From NCBI GenBank assembly GCA_002403515.1, contig DHHZ01000090.1, forward strand, positions 1 through 33,034: 33,034 bases of DNA, in the 5' to 3' direction. The notes beneath the pieces were generated by a model. That model saw nothing but the letters and a program-made list of their open reading frames with translations. It did no database searches and was not told the DNA's origin. The first letter of the stretch is position 1. Every line of letters starts with the position of its first letter. Positions 25,789 to 33,011 of this stretch are shown here, piece by piece. The translations under genes and the position numbers were made by a program. The stretch comes from Legionellales bacterium UBA4759. Its GTDB lineage: Bacteria; Pseudomonadota; Gammaproteobacteria; Legionellales; Legionellaceae.

Positions 25789-26657
25789 CGCCCAAAAATC
25801 CCGCCTTAGGAAAAGGCTTAGCTGCTTTATTAGGTGACTGGCAGGCCCCTGCCTCTCAAGATAATATCCCACACATCACTATGCTTGAATTGGATGAAAT
25901 ACAAGCTGGCAGCTATCAACCTCGACAATATTTTGATGAAGAAAGCTTAAATGAGTTAGCGCAGTCCATTCAATCGCAAGGGTTAATGCAACCCCTAACC
26001 GTGCGCCCCAAAGGTGATAAATATGAAATTATTGCCGGTGAAAGAAGATGGCGTGCTTGTCAAAAGATTGCAAAATCACCTATTCCTGTCATCATTCAAC
26101 AGGTATCAGATGAAGCCGCTCTGGCTTTGGGTTTGATTGAAAATCTACAAAGACAAAATTTAAATCCCATTGAAGAGGCCACAGCACTTGGTCGTTTAAT
26201 TGAAGAGTTTTCTTTAACGCATCAAGAAATTGCCAATATTCTAGGCCAATCTCGAGCACACATTTCCAATCAATTGCGATTATTACAGTTAGAACCAGAA
26301 GTGCAACGTTTACTCGCTCAAGGCCTTATCAGTGTTGGCCATGCTCGATGCTTAATTGGTCTAGACACCAATACCCAAATTCAAGTGGCGGAGAAAATTC
26401 ACCAATTGCATTGGTCGGTACGGATGACTGAAAAGTGGGTACAAGAATTGCAAAAAGGTACCGTGATGGTCGATAAAGCCCAAGAATTAACACCCCACCA
26501 TCCATTAGCAGAAAAATTATCTCAACATTGGCAGGCAAAATTTGAAATAAAAAACTTGTCTACCAATAAAGGTAAAATGATTATTCATTACAAAGATGAA
26601 GCTCATTTAGACAAAATTTTAAATCATTTACTGCAAGAAACGATAGAAGATGCATAG
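25785..26657 (+). CDS. parB: Chromosome-partitioning protein ParB (Spo0J)
   Basis: 290 residues, full length. The N-terminal CTP-binding domain contains QPRQYFDEESLNELAQSI and the GERRWRA box near residues 84-90. The helix-turn-helix for parS is near THQEIANILGQSRAHISNQL, and a C-terminal dimerisation domain ends the protein. AGGAGG lies a few bases before the ATG. A 13/16 match to the parS consensus is at 19309-19324 inside metG. The last 8 bases overlap the start of diaA. Confidence 0.97.
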   Translation: MTPKNPALGKGLAALLGDWQAPASQDNIPHITMLELDEIQAGSYQPRQYFDEESLNELAQSIQSQGLMQPLTVRPKGDKYEIIAGERRWRACQKIAKSPIPVIIQQVSDEAALALGLIENLQRQNLNPIEEATALGRLIEEFSLTHQEIANILGQSRAHISNQLRLLQLEPEVQRLLAQGLISVGHARCLIGLDTNTQIQVAEKIHQLHWSVRMTEKWVQELQKGTVMVDKAQELTPHHPLAEKLSQHWQAKFEIKNLSTNKGKMIIHYKDEAHLDKILNHLLQETIEDA

Positions 26658-27249
26658 TAAGATAGAAGAATACGTACATCAATTATTTGCGAATTATTTA
26701 GAATCGCAAATGAGTCTGGCTGACTATTTGCCAGAAAGTATTGCTTTAGCCGCGCAAAAAATTGTGCAATGCTTATTGCAAGATGGAAAGTTACTGGTTT
26801 GTGGGAATGGAGCGTCTGCTGCCAATGCACTTCATTTTTCCACAGCCCTGATTCACCAATATACCGTCGAACGTCCTGCATTACCTGCGATTGTCTTATC
26901 GCAAGATTTTACAATGCTTTCGACCTCAGCCAATTCTGGTGAGTATGCACAAGTTTTTTCAAGACAAATTCAGGCTTTGGGATGTGAGCGAGATTTACTA
27001 ATTATTTTAACCACTTCTGGTGATTCTAGCAGTTTGATTCATGCTGTGGATGCAGCAAAAGAGCGTGGCATGGATATTGTGACTTTGAGTGGAAAAAGTG
27101 GTGGAATGCTAAGCAACCATTTAGGCCCAGATGATCTAGAGATTTTAGTGAAACTGGACCATCCAGCCCGCATTCGTGAAACACATTTATTTATTTTGCA
27201 TTGTCTGTGTGATTTAATTGATCAATCCTTATTTGGAGCGTTGGGATGA
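26650..27249 (+). CDS. diaA: SIS-domain protein DiaA (DnaA initiator-associating, GmhA-related)
   Basis: 199 residues of one SIS domain: LLVCGNGASAANALHFSTAL near residues 45-64, LLIILTTSGDSSSLIHAV near 115-132 and a DLIDQSLFG end typical of DiaA. The fold is that of phosphoheptose isomerase GmhA, but in E. coli the DiaA paralogue binds DnaA and promotes timely initiation at oriC, and lies directly upstream of dolP (yraP), as here. The dolP neighbour therefore favours DiaA over GmhA. Its start sits inside the end of parB (8-base overlap), so it is coupled to the segregation genes. Confidence 0.88.
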   Translation: MHSKIEEYVHQLFANYLESQMSLADYLPESIALAAQKIVQCLLQDGKLLVCGNGASAANALHFSTALIHQYTVERPALPAIVLSQDFTMLSTSANSGEYAQVFSRQIQALGCERDLLIILTTSGDSSSLIHAVDAAKERGMDIVTLSGKSGGMLSNHLGPDDLEILVKLDHPARIRETHLFILHCLCDLIDQSLFGALG

Positions 27250-27818
27250 ATAAGTTCTTTAAGCCATTGATGGCATTTGGCATGATGTTTTGGGCATGTG
27301 GCTGTATTCCTGCTGTTTTAGCGAGTGCTGCGGGTGGTTATATTATTTATGATGATCGCAGTGTACGCACTTTAGAAAAAGATGCTCGTATTTTTCATGT
27401 TATTCATCGAGGTTTGGTGCGCAATGAACAAATGCAAGGTAGCCGTATTCAAATAACCAGTTATAAACAGGTGGTCTTACTCACCGGGCAAGCTCCATAT
27501 GCATCTCAAAGAGCTATTGCTGAAAAAATCGCAAGAACAGCCCCCAATGTCAGAAAAATTTATAATGAAATTAGCATAGGTCAACCCATCGGCGTTATAC
27601 AAACCACAGAAGACTCTGGCATTACCAGTAATGTGAGAAGTCATATGCTTGCTAAAAAAGGATTGGAGTCTGGCGCGATTCGTATTGTAACGGAAAATGG
27701 TGTCGTGTATCTCATGGGTGATGTGACACATCCACAAGCTGAATTAGCCATAAACGTGGCCCGAGAAATTCGTGGTGTTCAGAAAGTCGTCAAGGTTTTT
27801 CAATACATCGATAATTAA
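27246..27818 (+). CDS. dolP: BON-domain outer-membrane lipoprotein, DolP (YraP) type
   Basis: 190 residues, the size of E. coli DolP (191). The signal sequence ends in a lipobox around WACGC (residues 16-20). Two BON domains follow, near residues 45-115 (VVLLTGQAPYASQRAIAEKIA) and 125-188 (NGVVYLMGDVTHPQAELAINVAR). DolP binds anionic phospholipids in the outer membrane and supports the Bam complex. The ATG overlaps the diaA stop by 4 bases. Assigned by domain plan and diaA neighbourhood. Confidence 0.88.
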   Translation: MNKFFKPLMAFGMMFWACGCIPAVLASAAGGYIIYDDRSVRTLEKDARIFHVIHRGLVRNEQMQGSRIQITSYKQVVLLTGQAPYASQRAIAEKIARTAPNVRKIYNEISIGQPIGVIQTTEDSGITSNVRSHMLAKKGLESGAIRIVTENGVVYLMGDVTHPQAELAINVAREIRGVQKVVKVFQYIDN

Positions 27819-27829
27819 GTTGAATCATC

Positions 27830-28477
27830 ATGATAAAAATATGCAAAGGGACAGCGATTTTTATAAGTAGTTTTCTCTTGTCGAGCTGCCTAGGTGGTGT
27901 GTTGACTGGGGCTAATCTATTTTATGATAGGCATCATGTTTTTAAGAAAACCACCGATATATCATTGGCAGCTCAAGTTGGGCATGCTATTAAGTTAGAA
28001 CCAAGTTTGGCCTGTGCAAACAATCGTTGTTTTGAAATTGCTACATTTCATGGTGATGTATTATTGCTAGGGGTTGTGGATGAGCCAGAGAAAAAAAATA
28101 AGGCAACAGCTGTCGCAAAAAACATTCAAGGAATGAGACATCTTTACAATTACATTGAAGTTGACCCGCAAATGGATACGGATATCAATATCAATGATCA
28201 TTGGATTACCACGCAAATAAGAAGCCAGGTTATGGCAAATTCAGATATAGACCCCGCACCATTCAAAGTGGTGAGTCATCATCAAGTGGTTTATTTGTTG
28301 GGGGATGTATTAGATTCTCAAGAGAAGTTAATTATTGATATTGCCAAAGATACCGCGCATGTGAATAAGGTGGTAAATCTGATGCAAATTTACACACTAA
28401 CGCATCAGTCAAAAAAGTTACCACCTACACAAAATTTTAACCCTAGTTTTCAAGACCCAAAGCCATTGGTGAATTAG
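27830..28477 (+). CDS. Second BON-domain lipoprotein, DolP paralogue
   Basis: 215 residues, starting 11 bases after dolP. The signal peptide ends in a lipobox LLSSC (Cys at residue 20). Two BON-like domains share the pattern of the neighbour: DVLLLGVVDEPEKKNKATAVA in the first and VVYLLGDVLDSQEKLIIDIA in the second. The 30-residue tail is Pro/Asn-rich and probably disordered. It looks like a diverged tandem duplicate of dolP that may form a second, differently located phospholipid-binding lipoprotein. Its stop shares a TTAG overlap with the next, minus-strand gene. Confidence 0.82.
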   Translation: MIKICKGTAIFISSFLLSSCLGGVLTGANLFYDRHHVFKKTTDISLAAQVGHAIKLEPSLACANNRCFEIATFHGDVLLLGVVDEPEKKNKATAVAKNIQGMRHLYNYIEVDPQMDTDININDHWITTQIRSQVMANSDIDPAPFKVVSHHQVVYLLGDVLDSQEKLIIDIAKDTAHVNKVVNLMQIYTLTHQSKKLPPTQNFNPSFQDPKPLVN

Positions 28478-28902
28478 GGTTCAATTGAACCGTTGTTGTC
28501 AGTCCAAGTTAAATCGTTGATCTTATCTCCGATTGCTGCAGAGAGTGCTGTTTTAAATGCCGAATATTTTTCAAGGCAAAGGGGTTTTGGCAATACAAAA
28601 AAATCCTTTGTTTGGCTAAAAAATTCGATGATAGCATTGAGCAATTCAAACAAACATTGTTTAAAAAATTCAACCAAATTTGGGTCATACTTAAAAACAG
28701 CTTCAATGTCTGGATTTTCTAACATCTTCTCGATATTCTCTTGAAATTCACCCAATTCCTGAGTTTTGTATTGTCTTAAGATTTCTGTTTCGATGGATTG
28801 AATCATTTTAATATGCTCTTTAGAATCTTTACACAATAAGAGCATTTCTTTTTTCCAATTTTCGATAAGTTCTAAAATATCATCTTTAGATTCATTAAAC
28901 AT
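28474..28902 (-). CDS. Hypothetical helical protein of 142 residues
   Basis: No family recognised. The protein is acidic and mostly alpha-helical, with a charged first half (SKDDILELIENWKKEML, GEFQENIEKMLENPDIEAV), a hydrophobic helix near residues 79-95 (LVEFFKQCLFELLNAIIEF) and a short polar C-terminus. There is no signal peptide. AGGA lies about 10 bases before the ATG. It stands alone on the minus strand between the BON lipoprotein and tatC. It could be a regulator, or a small secreted protein in a host-associated organism; the sequence does not decide. Confidence 0.6.
   Translation of the reverse strand: MFNESKDDILELIENWKKEMLLLCKDSKEHIKMIQSIETEILRQYKTQELGEFQENIEKMLENPDIEAVFKYDPNLVEFFKQCLFELLNAIIEFFSQTKDFFVLPKPLCLEKYSAFKTALSAAIGDKINDLTWTDNNGSIEP
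28478..28491. repeat. Perfect 14-base palindrome at convergent gene ends
   Basis: GGTTCAATTGAACC reads the same on both strands, directly at the shared stop of the BON lipoprotein gene and the 142-residue gene. No T run follows on either strand, so it is not a standard terminator; it may be a protein-binding site. Confidence 0.4.
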
Positions 28903-28993
28903 ATCAATGGTATCCTATTCTGAATAAATTGTCTAATTTTACCACAATGTGAGCTTTTTATCAATACTTGGCTTTTATTTTTTCAAACTGTTA

Positions 28994-29023
28994 TTCGACA
29001 TTGCAGTCAATTTGATTTAAAAT
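28994..29023 (+). promoter_or_regulatory. Possible promoter of tatC
   Basis: TTCGAC (28994-28999) and TTAAAA/TAAAAT (29017-29023) are 17-18 bases apart. A start near 29030 would lie after the ATG at 29022 and so favours translation from the ATG at 29049, which has AGAGAG about 8 bases upstream. Confidence 0.35.
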
Positions 29024-29048
29024 GACTCAGCAACAGAGAGTATCCAAA

Positions 29049-29732
29049 ATGATGACACATTTGAATGTAATAAGACGTTTATCAATTGAATTCCTTCTTT
29101 TATGGATGGGAATGTTTATGTTGATTTATGTCAAGCACGAAACTATTTTAACGTTTATTTTAAAAATAATCGGTAAGACAAAGCCTGTCATGGCAACACA
29201 GATTTTATCGCCATTACTCATTCCACTTGAGATTTCTATCGATTTGAGTCTTTTTTTATGTATTCCGTTTGGCTTGTTACAAATTTGGCGTTTTGTGGCA
29301 CCTGGCTTGTTGGCACAAGAAAAGATGGTATTTCGTGGAATTTTATTATTTAGTTTGATGTTATTTGGCATGGGCTTGGTATTTTGTTGGTTTTGGATTT
29401 TACCTTTTTTATTTTCCTTGTTAGGTCATGCATTACCTCAAGAGATAATTTGGATGCCATCTTGGCAGTCTTTTTATGAATTTATCTTAATGATAGAGGG
29501 TTTTTTTGGGGTGTCTTTTCAAATTCCTTTAGCGATGTTTGTATTGGTATGGTCAAGGGTTTTAAGTTATCAGCAAATTAAAGCTACTCGACCTTATGCC
29601 ATTGTCATTGCTTTTATTATAGGGATGTTGGTTACGCCACCTGATGTTACATCGCAGATTTTAGTAGCAATACCGCTTTGTTTATTGTATGAGTTAGGCA
29701 TACTACTGAGCTATTTTGCACAAAAAAAATGA
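29049..29732 (+). CDS. tatC: Divergent twin-arginine translocase subunit TatC
   Basis: 227 residues from the ATG at 29049 (236 if the in-frame ATG at 29022 is used). It has six hydrophobic segments and clear TatC motifs: FVAPGLLAQEK (the Phe and Glu matching E. coli F94 and E103), FGVSFQIP, ATRPYAIV and TPPDVTSQILVAIP with the conserved Asp. TatC is the inner-membrane receptor for twin-arginine signal peptides. Two usually conserved acidic residues are changed: HLxELR near the N-terminus reads HLNVIR (E15 lost), and SFEVP reads SFQIP (E170 to Gln). No tatA or tatB is adjacent. Confidence 0.88.
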   Translation: MMTHLNVIRRLSIEFLLLWMGMFMLIYVKHETILTFILKIIGKTKPVMATQILSPLLIPLEISIDLSLFLCIPFGLLQIWRFVAPGLLAQEKMVFRGILLFSLMLFGMGLVFCWFWILPFLFSLLGHALPQEIIWMPSWQSFYEFILMIEGFFGVSFQIPLAMFVLVWSRVLSYQQIKATRPYAIVIAFIIGMLVTPPDVTSQILVAIPLCLLYELGILLSYFAQKK

Positions 29733-29792
29733 CGTTTTTGTACTCATTCTTGCAGTTTACCAGCTCGTTTCGTGAAAAATAAGAATAAACTA

Positions 29793-29818
29793 TAAAAAGC
29801 CTTCATTTTTGAAGGCTT
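29793..29818 (-). terminator. Rho-independent terminator after the thaumatin-like gene
   Basis: AAGCCTTCA (29797-29805) pairs with TGAAGGCTT (29810-29818) around four bases. The minus strand continues in a run of T; the plus strand has only a weak T stretch, so it serves mainly the minus-strand gene, 6 bases after its stop. Confidence 0.85.
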
Positions 29819-29823
29819 GCTGT

Positions 29824-31779
29824 TTAAATTGTATTTCTACCATCAGCACTGCTAGAAATGCCGCTTGGTAATGCAGTATTTCCACCAGGACAAAAAGTGA
29901 CTGTGTAACTTGTTGTCGGCCCTGCTGTACATTTAAAACTACTTGAGGGGTCATCATAAGGATAAGAATAACTTGTTGCACAAGCTTGTTTTTGCCATTG
30001 TATCAAGTTTAAAACGTAGGTTGTCCATTGTGTATCGACCGCCGAACTCGTACATTGAGCAGTTGCTGCGGTGTTTGGCCAATTAGTACAGCCGCAACAT
30101 TGTGCTGGATTGCCAGAAAGATCTAAATAACAGCTATTGTATAAGAAAGCACTAGAATCTGGCGGAGAGCATTTTAATAAATCCGTAATCGTTCCACTTG
30201 GTGGAGGAAAAGCACCTGATAAAACTTGCGCACAAGTGACTCCTTGCCCCAAATCCTCAGAAAAACTAGGATTGGTTTGGCAAATTTCATTGGCAGACCA
30301 ATACCCACGAAACTCACCACAATTTTTTATAAAACTAGAACCATTTTTATAAAAACCGCAACGAAGGTTTGAATCAGAACAAGTATTTTGTGCAGTACAA
30401 GCTGTTCCTGTATTGGTTACCCAGTAATAAACATACGATGGCGGTGTTACATTCTGATATGCACAAGCGCCTAAAGTTCCAGATGTTGATGGGTTGCCAG
30501 CATTCCCGCAATTAAAATCTGTACCTGCAGGTGAAGCAGCCATAGATATGGGCATCGATACACCATTCACATTAGAAATATCATAACTGTCTTGTAAACC
30601 TTGTCCTTGAAGTAAAAAAGTAAATTCTGCTTCTGTTGCAGGTTGGTCAAATCCAATACCAGGAGAACAAGACGTCGCGCCCCCTGCATTACCACAAGGA
30701 TTATTTTGACATACTCCCCCGCTACAATTGGTGCTTCCAGAAATCAGACCACTCCATAAGATATTTCCTGAGCCACCTGATGCCGCATTTTGAGTAATTG
30801 TTACATGCGCTGTACCATTATTTGGCGATAAATGATAGGGATTTCCACCTGTACCGCCTGTTGGGCTCCAATTGGTTTTGTAATAGCAAGTATTGTTATT
30901 GGTATCACAAGTTGCTGCGCCACCTGCACAATCGGCATCACTACTACAACTTCCCAAGTGTTTCGCTGCCCCGCTGGCCAATCCCCACCAAACATCATAA
31001 GGACATTGGTTGACAATATTAATTGTTCTGGAATTGTTAATGGTGGTCACTACTTCCGTTGTTGTCGAGGTATTTGCTACCAATCCAGAAGTGCTGGGCG
31101 TATGATAATTGACCGTTAAAGAAACTGTCACAGGTGAGAAGGGGGCGTTTGGTGCTGTATAGTTGCCTTTTAACTGACACGCCGCTGTAGGAAGCAGGGT
31201 GCCTGTACAATTATCTCCTGGTGGGGGTGTGCCAGGTGGGGTATTGAATACGGTAAATGTCCCACTAGAGCCTCCTGTTGGGTAGGTTGAGGTATGAGAA
31301 TCAATAGTAATAGTTTCATTACTATTATTGGTACATAACAAAGTAATATTATTAACGGTCGCATTCGTTAATGTTTGTGGTGCAAAACCTGGTTGTGGAC
31401 TGCAACTTAGAATCTGGCCTTTAGTGCTCGTATTCGTGCTCGTCACCACTTCAACTGGTGTACCTTGTTGATAAGAAAGTGTTGCCGACACGCTATGCGG
31501 TGCTGTTGTTTGGGGCGTATAAGTACCTTTCACATAGCAAACATTATTCGGTGTTGTGGTTCCGAGACTTGATCCACAATCATTTGTATACCCCGGGTCT
31601 GAACCATCGACAATGATATCCAAAATCGTTGCATTTTGGGTGCCAGTATTTTTAAATTGAAAAGTCCAAGGTTGTGCAACGTTGACGATAGAGGTCGGTG
31701 GTAAAGCATTTGTCACACTACCTGTCACATAAGCGCTTGAGCTTCCGCCGCCGCCATTGCCTGTAGCATGGGTGCTCAA
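29824..31779 (-). CDS. Downstream part: two Ig-like domains and thaumatin-family domain
   Basis: 651 residues counted from a TTG at 31777-31779, which has no good ribosome site. Residues 1-110 and 115-245 are Thr/Ser/Asn-rich beta-domains of the same plan (C-x-VKGTYTP and C-x-LKGNYTAP, each followed by SVSATLSY- or TVSLTVNY-type strands). From about residue 250 the thaumatin family begins, with TINIVNQCPYDVWWG, then a Cys-rich body (SSDADCAGGAATCDTNNN, CGNAGG, DSYDISNVNGVSMPIS) and more than 20 Cys likely paired in an oxidising compartment. Thaumatin-like proteins are mainly plant and fungal defence or glucan-binding proteins, rare in bacteria. It needs export to fold, which the in-frame stop upstream would prevent. 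Confidence 0.75.
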   Translation of the reverse strand: MSTHATGNGGGGSSSAYVTGSVTNALPPTSIVNVAQPWTFQFKNTGTQNATILDIIVDGSDPGYTNDCGSSLGTTTPNNVCYVKGTYTPQTTAPHSVSATLSYQQGTPVEVVTSTNTSTKGQILSCSPQPGFAPQTLTNATVNNITLLCTNNSNETITIDSHTSTYPTGGSSGTFTVFNTPPGTPPPGDNCTGTLLPTAACQLKGNYTAPNAPFSPVTVSLTVNYHTPSTSGLVANTSTTTEVVTTINNSRTINIVNQCPYDVWWGLASGAAKHLGSCSSDADCAGGAATCDTNNNTCYYKTNWSPTGGTGGNPYHLSPNNGTAHVTITQNAASGGSGNILWSGLISGSTNCSGGVCQNNPCGNAGGATSCSPGIGFDQPATEAEFTFLLQGQGLQDSYDISNVNGVSMPISMAASPAGTDFNCGNAGNPSTSGTLGACAYQNVTPPSYVYYWVTNTGTACTAQNTCSDSNLRCGFYKNGSSFIKNCGEFRGYWSANEICQTNPSFSEDLGQGVTCAQVLSGAFPPPSGTITDLLKCSPPDSSAFLYNSCYLDLSGNPAQCCGCTNWPNTAATAQCTSSAVDTQWTTYVLNLIQWQKQACATSYSYPYDDPSSSFKCTAGPTTSYTVTFCPGGNTALPSGISSSADGRNTI

Positions 31780-31800
31780 AGGTGAAACTGGAACCCTATC

Positions 31801-32163
31801 TTAGCCATAGGCTTCTATCAAAGTAATGGTTTTGCTCCCTTCCGATATAGGACGTAGATAAATCCTTACTATACAAGATTCTTGATAAGCTAAAAGTTTG
31901 CCTGAGCATTGATCGTTATAGGTAAATTCAGTAGTTGAATTCGTCTCTTTAAGAATATTAAATGGTTTCACCATGGTAAAGGGAATTTGGCTGGTAAAGT
32001 TGTAAGAGGCGACATAAGTAGTGCCATTAGTAGATACATTAGCTGGGAAATCTTGAATTAATTTTGCCTCGATCGGATTGATAGCCAATCCCTTTCCTTG
32101 ACAAATCAAAAATAAAACTGCAGAACTTAAATATTTTTTTAACCATGTTCGAAATAAAATCAT
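31801..32163 (-). CDS. Upstream part: signal peptide and first Ig-like domain
   Basis: 120 residues. The signal peptide is about MILFRTWLKKYLSSAVLFLI with a probable cut after GLA (near residue 27). The rest is one Ig-like beta-domain ending QCSGKLLAYQESCIVRIYL, the same Cys-x-G-x-LL...C pattern as the domains encoded downstream. The ATG overlaps the TGA of the beta-barrel gene by 4 bases, so the two are translationally coupled. Alone it would be a small secreted Ig-like protein. Confidence 0.7.
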   Translation of the reverse strand: MILFRTWLKKYLSSAVLFLICQGKGLAINPIEAKLIQDFPANVSTNGTTYVASYNFTSQIPFTMVKPFNILKETNSTTEFTYNDQCSGKLLAYQESCIVRIYLRPISEGSKTITLIEAYG

Positions 32164-33011
32164 CTCATTAATCCAAAATCAAAATTCATATCAAATAAAT
32201 ACGTCACCCCAAACAAAAAAGCATTAGAATATAGATTACCAAAATCTAAATTTTCTCCTGACCAGCTTCCTTGACCATTACCTGTTGTTGCCTGTCCCAA
32301 ACTACTAAACTGATAACCAGCACTCAAGATAAATTGCTGTGCAATACGATAATCAATACCGGTTCCTATCAGGTAAGCAAATTGTGTGTTATTTTGTACA
32401 GAAAAATTTGGAGAAATTCTCGGTGTAATATTGGCATAAGCTGTTTCTTTATAGCCATCTCCTTTGGATATCACCCCACCTAGGCCGACTGAAAAATAAG
32501 GTGAAAAGTTTCGGTAATCTTTAAAATGAAATTTGGCGTTACCAAAAATCACATTTGAAGCCAAAGGTATACTAAAACTATAATTTTTAAATTGTGGCAA
32601 AGAAAATTGCGTGATTTCACCTTGAATATTTTGAGAAAAAAAGTATTGATAATGCAGGCCTAAAGAAGTGGCTGTAATCCAAGGGTTATCCCATTCAAGT
32701 CGTCTACCCAACCCCACGCCCAATAACAAGATACCATCTGGCGATGAGGTATTATAAATATCTTGGTTATAAGGGTTAGAAAAACCTGAACCGTTGTTTA
32801 CCTTTGTTGAGGAGTGCATTTGACTAAATTGTCCGCCCACTTGACTAGTGAGGTACCAACGAGAGGGCCTTATTAAGGGGATGTCTTTATCCAAGATAGG
32901 TCTTGCTGGAGATGGAATAAAAGTTTTTGGTTTAAGTGAGTTTTGTGCTTGGTCGTTCCATCTATCATAAAAATTCATCAAAGACTTTTTATTAAAGAAA
33001 GGCCCTACCAA
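32160..33011 (-). CDS. Outer-membrane beta-barrel protein, 5' end unclear
   Basis: Barrel-like strands run to the C-terminus (WYLTSQVGGQFSQ, GILLLGVGLGRRLEW, TSLGLHYQYFF, YFSVGLGGVISKG, FAYLIGTGIDYR, LFGVTYLFDMNF). No signal peptide is in this frame: the first codons are a TTG at 33011 and an ATG at 32978, and neither has a good ribosome site. An in-frame TGA lies at 33024-33026. A six-G run (minus strand, 33014-33019) lies between; one more G would fuse this frame to an open upstream frame (NYPDTGG) running off the window. It is probably a barrel gene whose export signal lies beyond the edge, possibly shifted out of frame, and is the first gene of the thaumatin locus. Confidence 0.65.
   Translation of the reverse strand: MVGPFFNKKSLMNFYDRWNDQAQNSLKPKTFIPSPARPILDKDIPLIRPSRWYLTSQVGGQFSQMHSSTKVNNGSGFSNPYNQDIYNTSSPDGILLLGVGLGRRLEWDNPWITATSLGLHYQYFFSQNIQGEITQFSLPQFKNYSFSIPLASNVIFGNAKFHFKDYRNFSPYFSVGLGGVISKGDGYKETAYANITPRISPNFSVQNNTQFAYLIGTGIDYRIAQQFILSAGYQFSSLGQATTGNGQGSWSGENLDFGNLYSNAFLFGVTYLFDMNFDFGLMR

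Larger units (their letters stand above)
29824..32163 (-). pseudogene. Secreted Ig-like/thaumatin protein interrupted by one in-frame TAA
   Basis: The frames 31801-32163 and 29824-31779 are the same reading frame, separated only by the TAA at 31801-31803 and seven sense codons (DRVPVSP). Read through, the product would be about 779 residues: signal peptide, three Ig-like domains of about 110 residues and a C-terminal thaumatin domain. The upstream part carries the only signal peptide, so the stop would leave the thaumatin part unsecreted. Recent nonsense mutation, sequencing error or stop-codon read-through would each explain it; TAA before G is not a known efficient read-through context. Both halves keep good coding quality, so decay, if real, is recent. 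Confidence 0.65.

Noticed and set aside
28478..28491. Bidirectional terminator at the palindrome
   Set aside because: No T run follows on either strand, and the arms join with no loop.
31801..31803. Selenocysteine or pyrrolysine recoding of the thaumatin stop
   Set aside because: The codon is TAA, not TGA or TAG.
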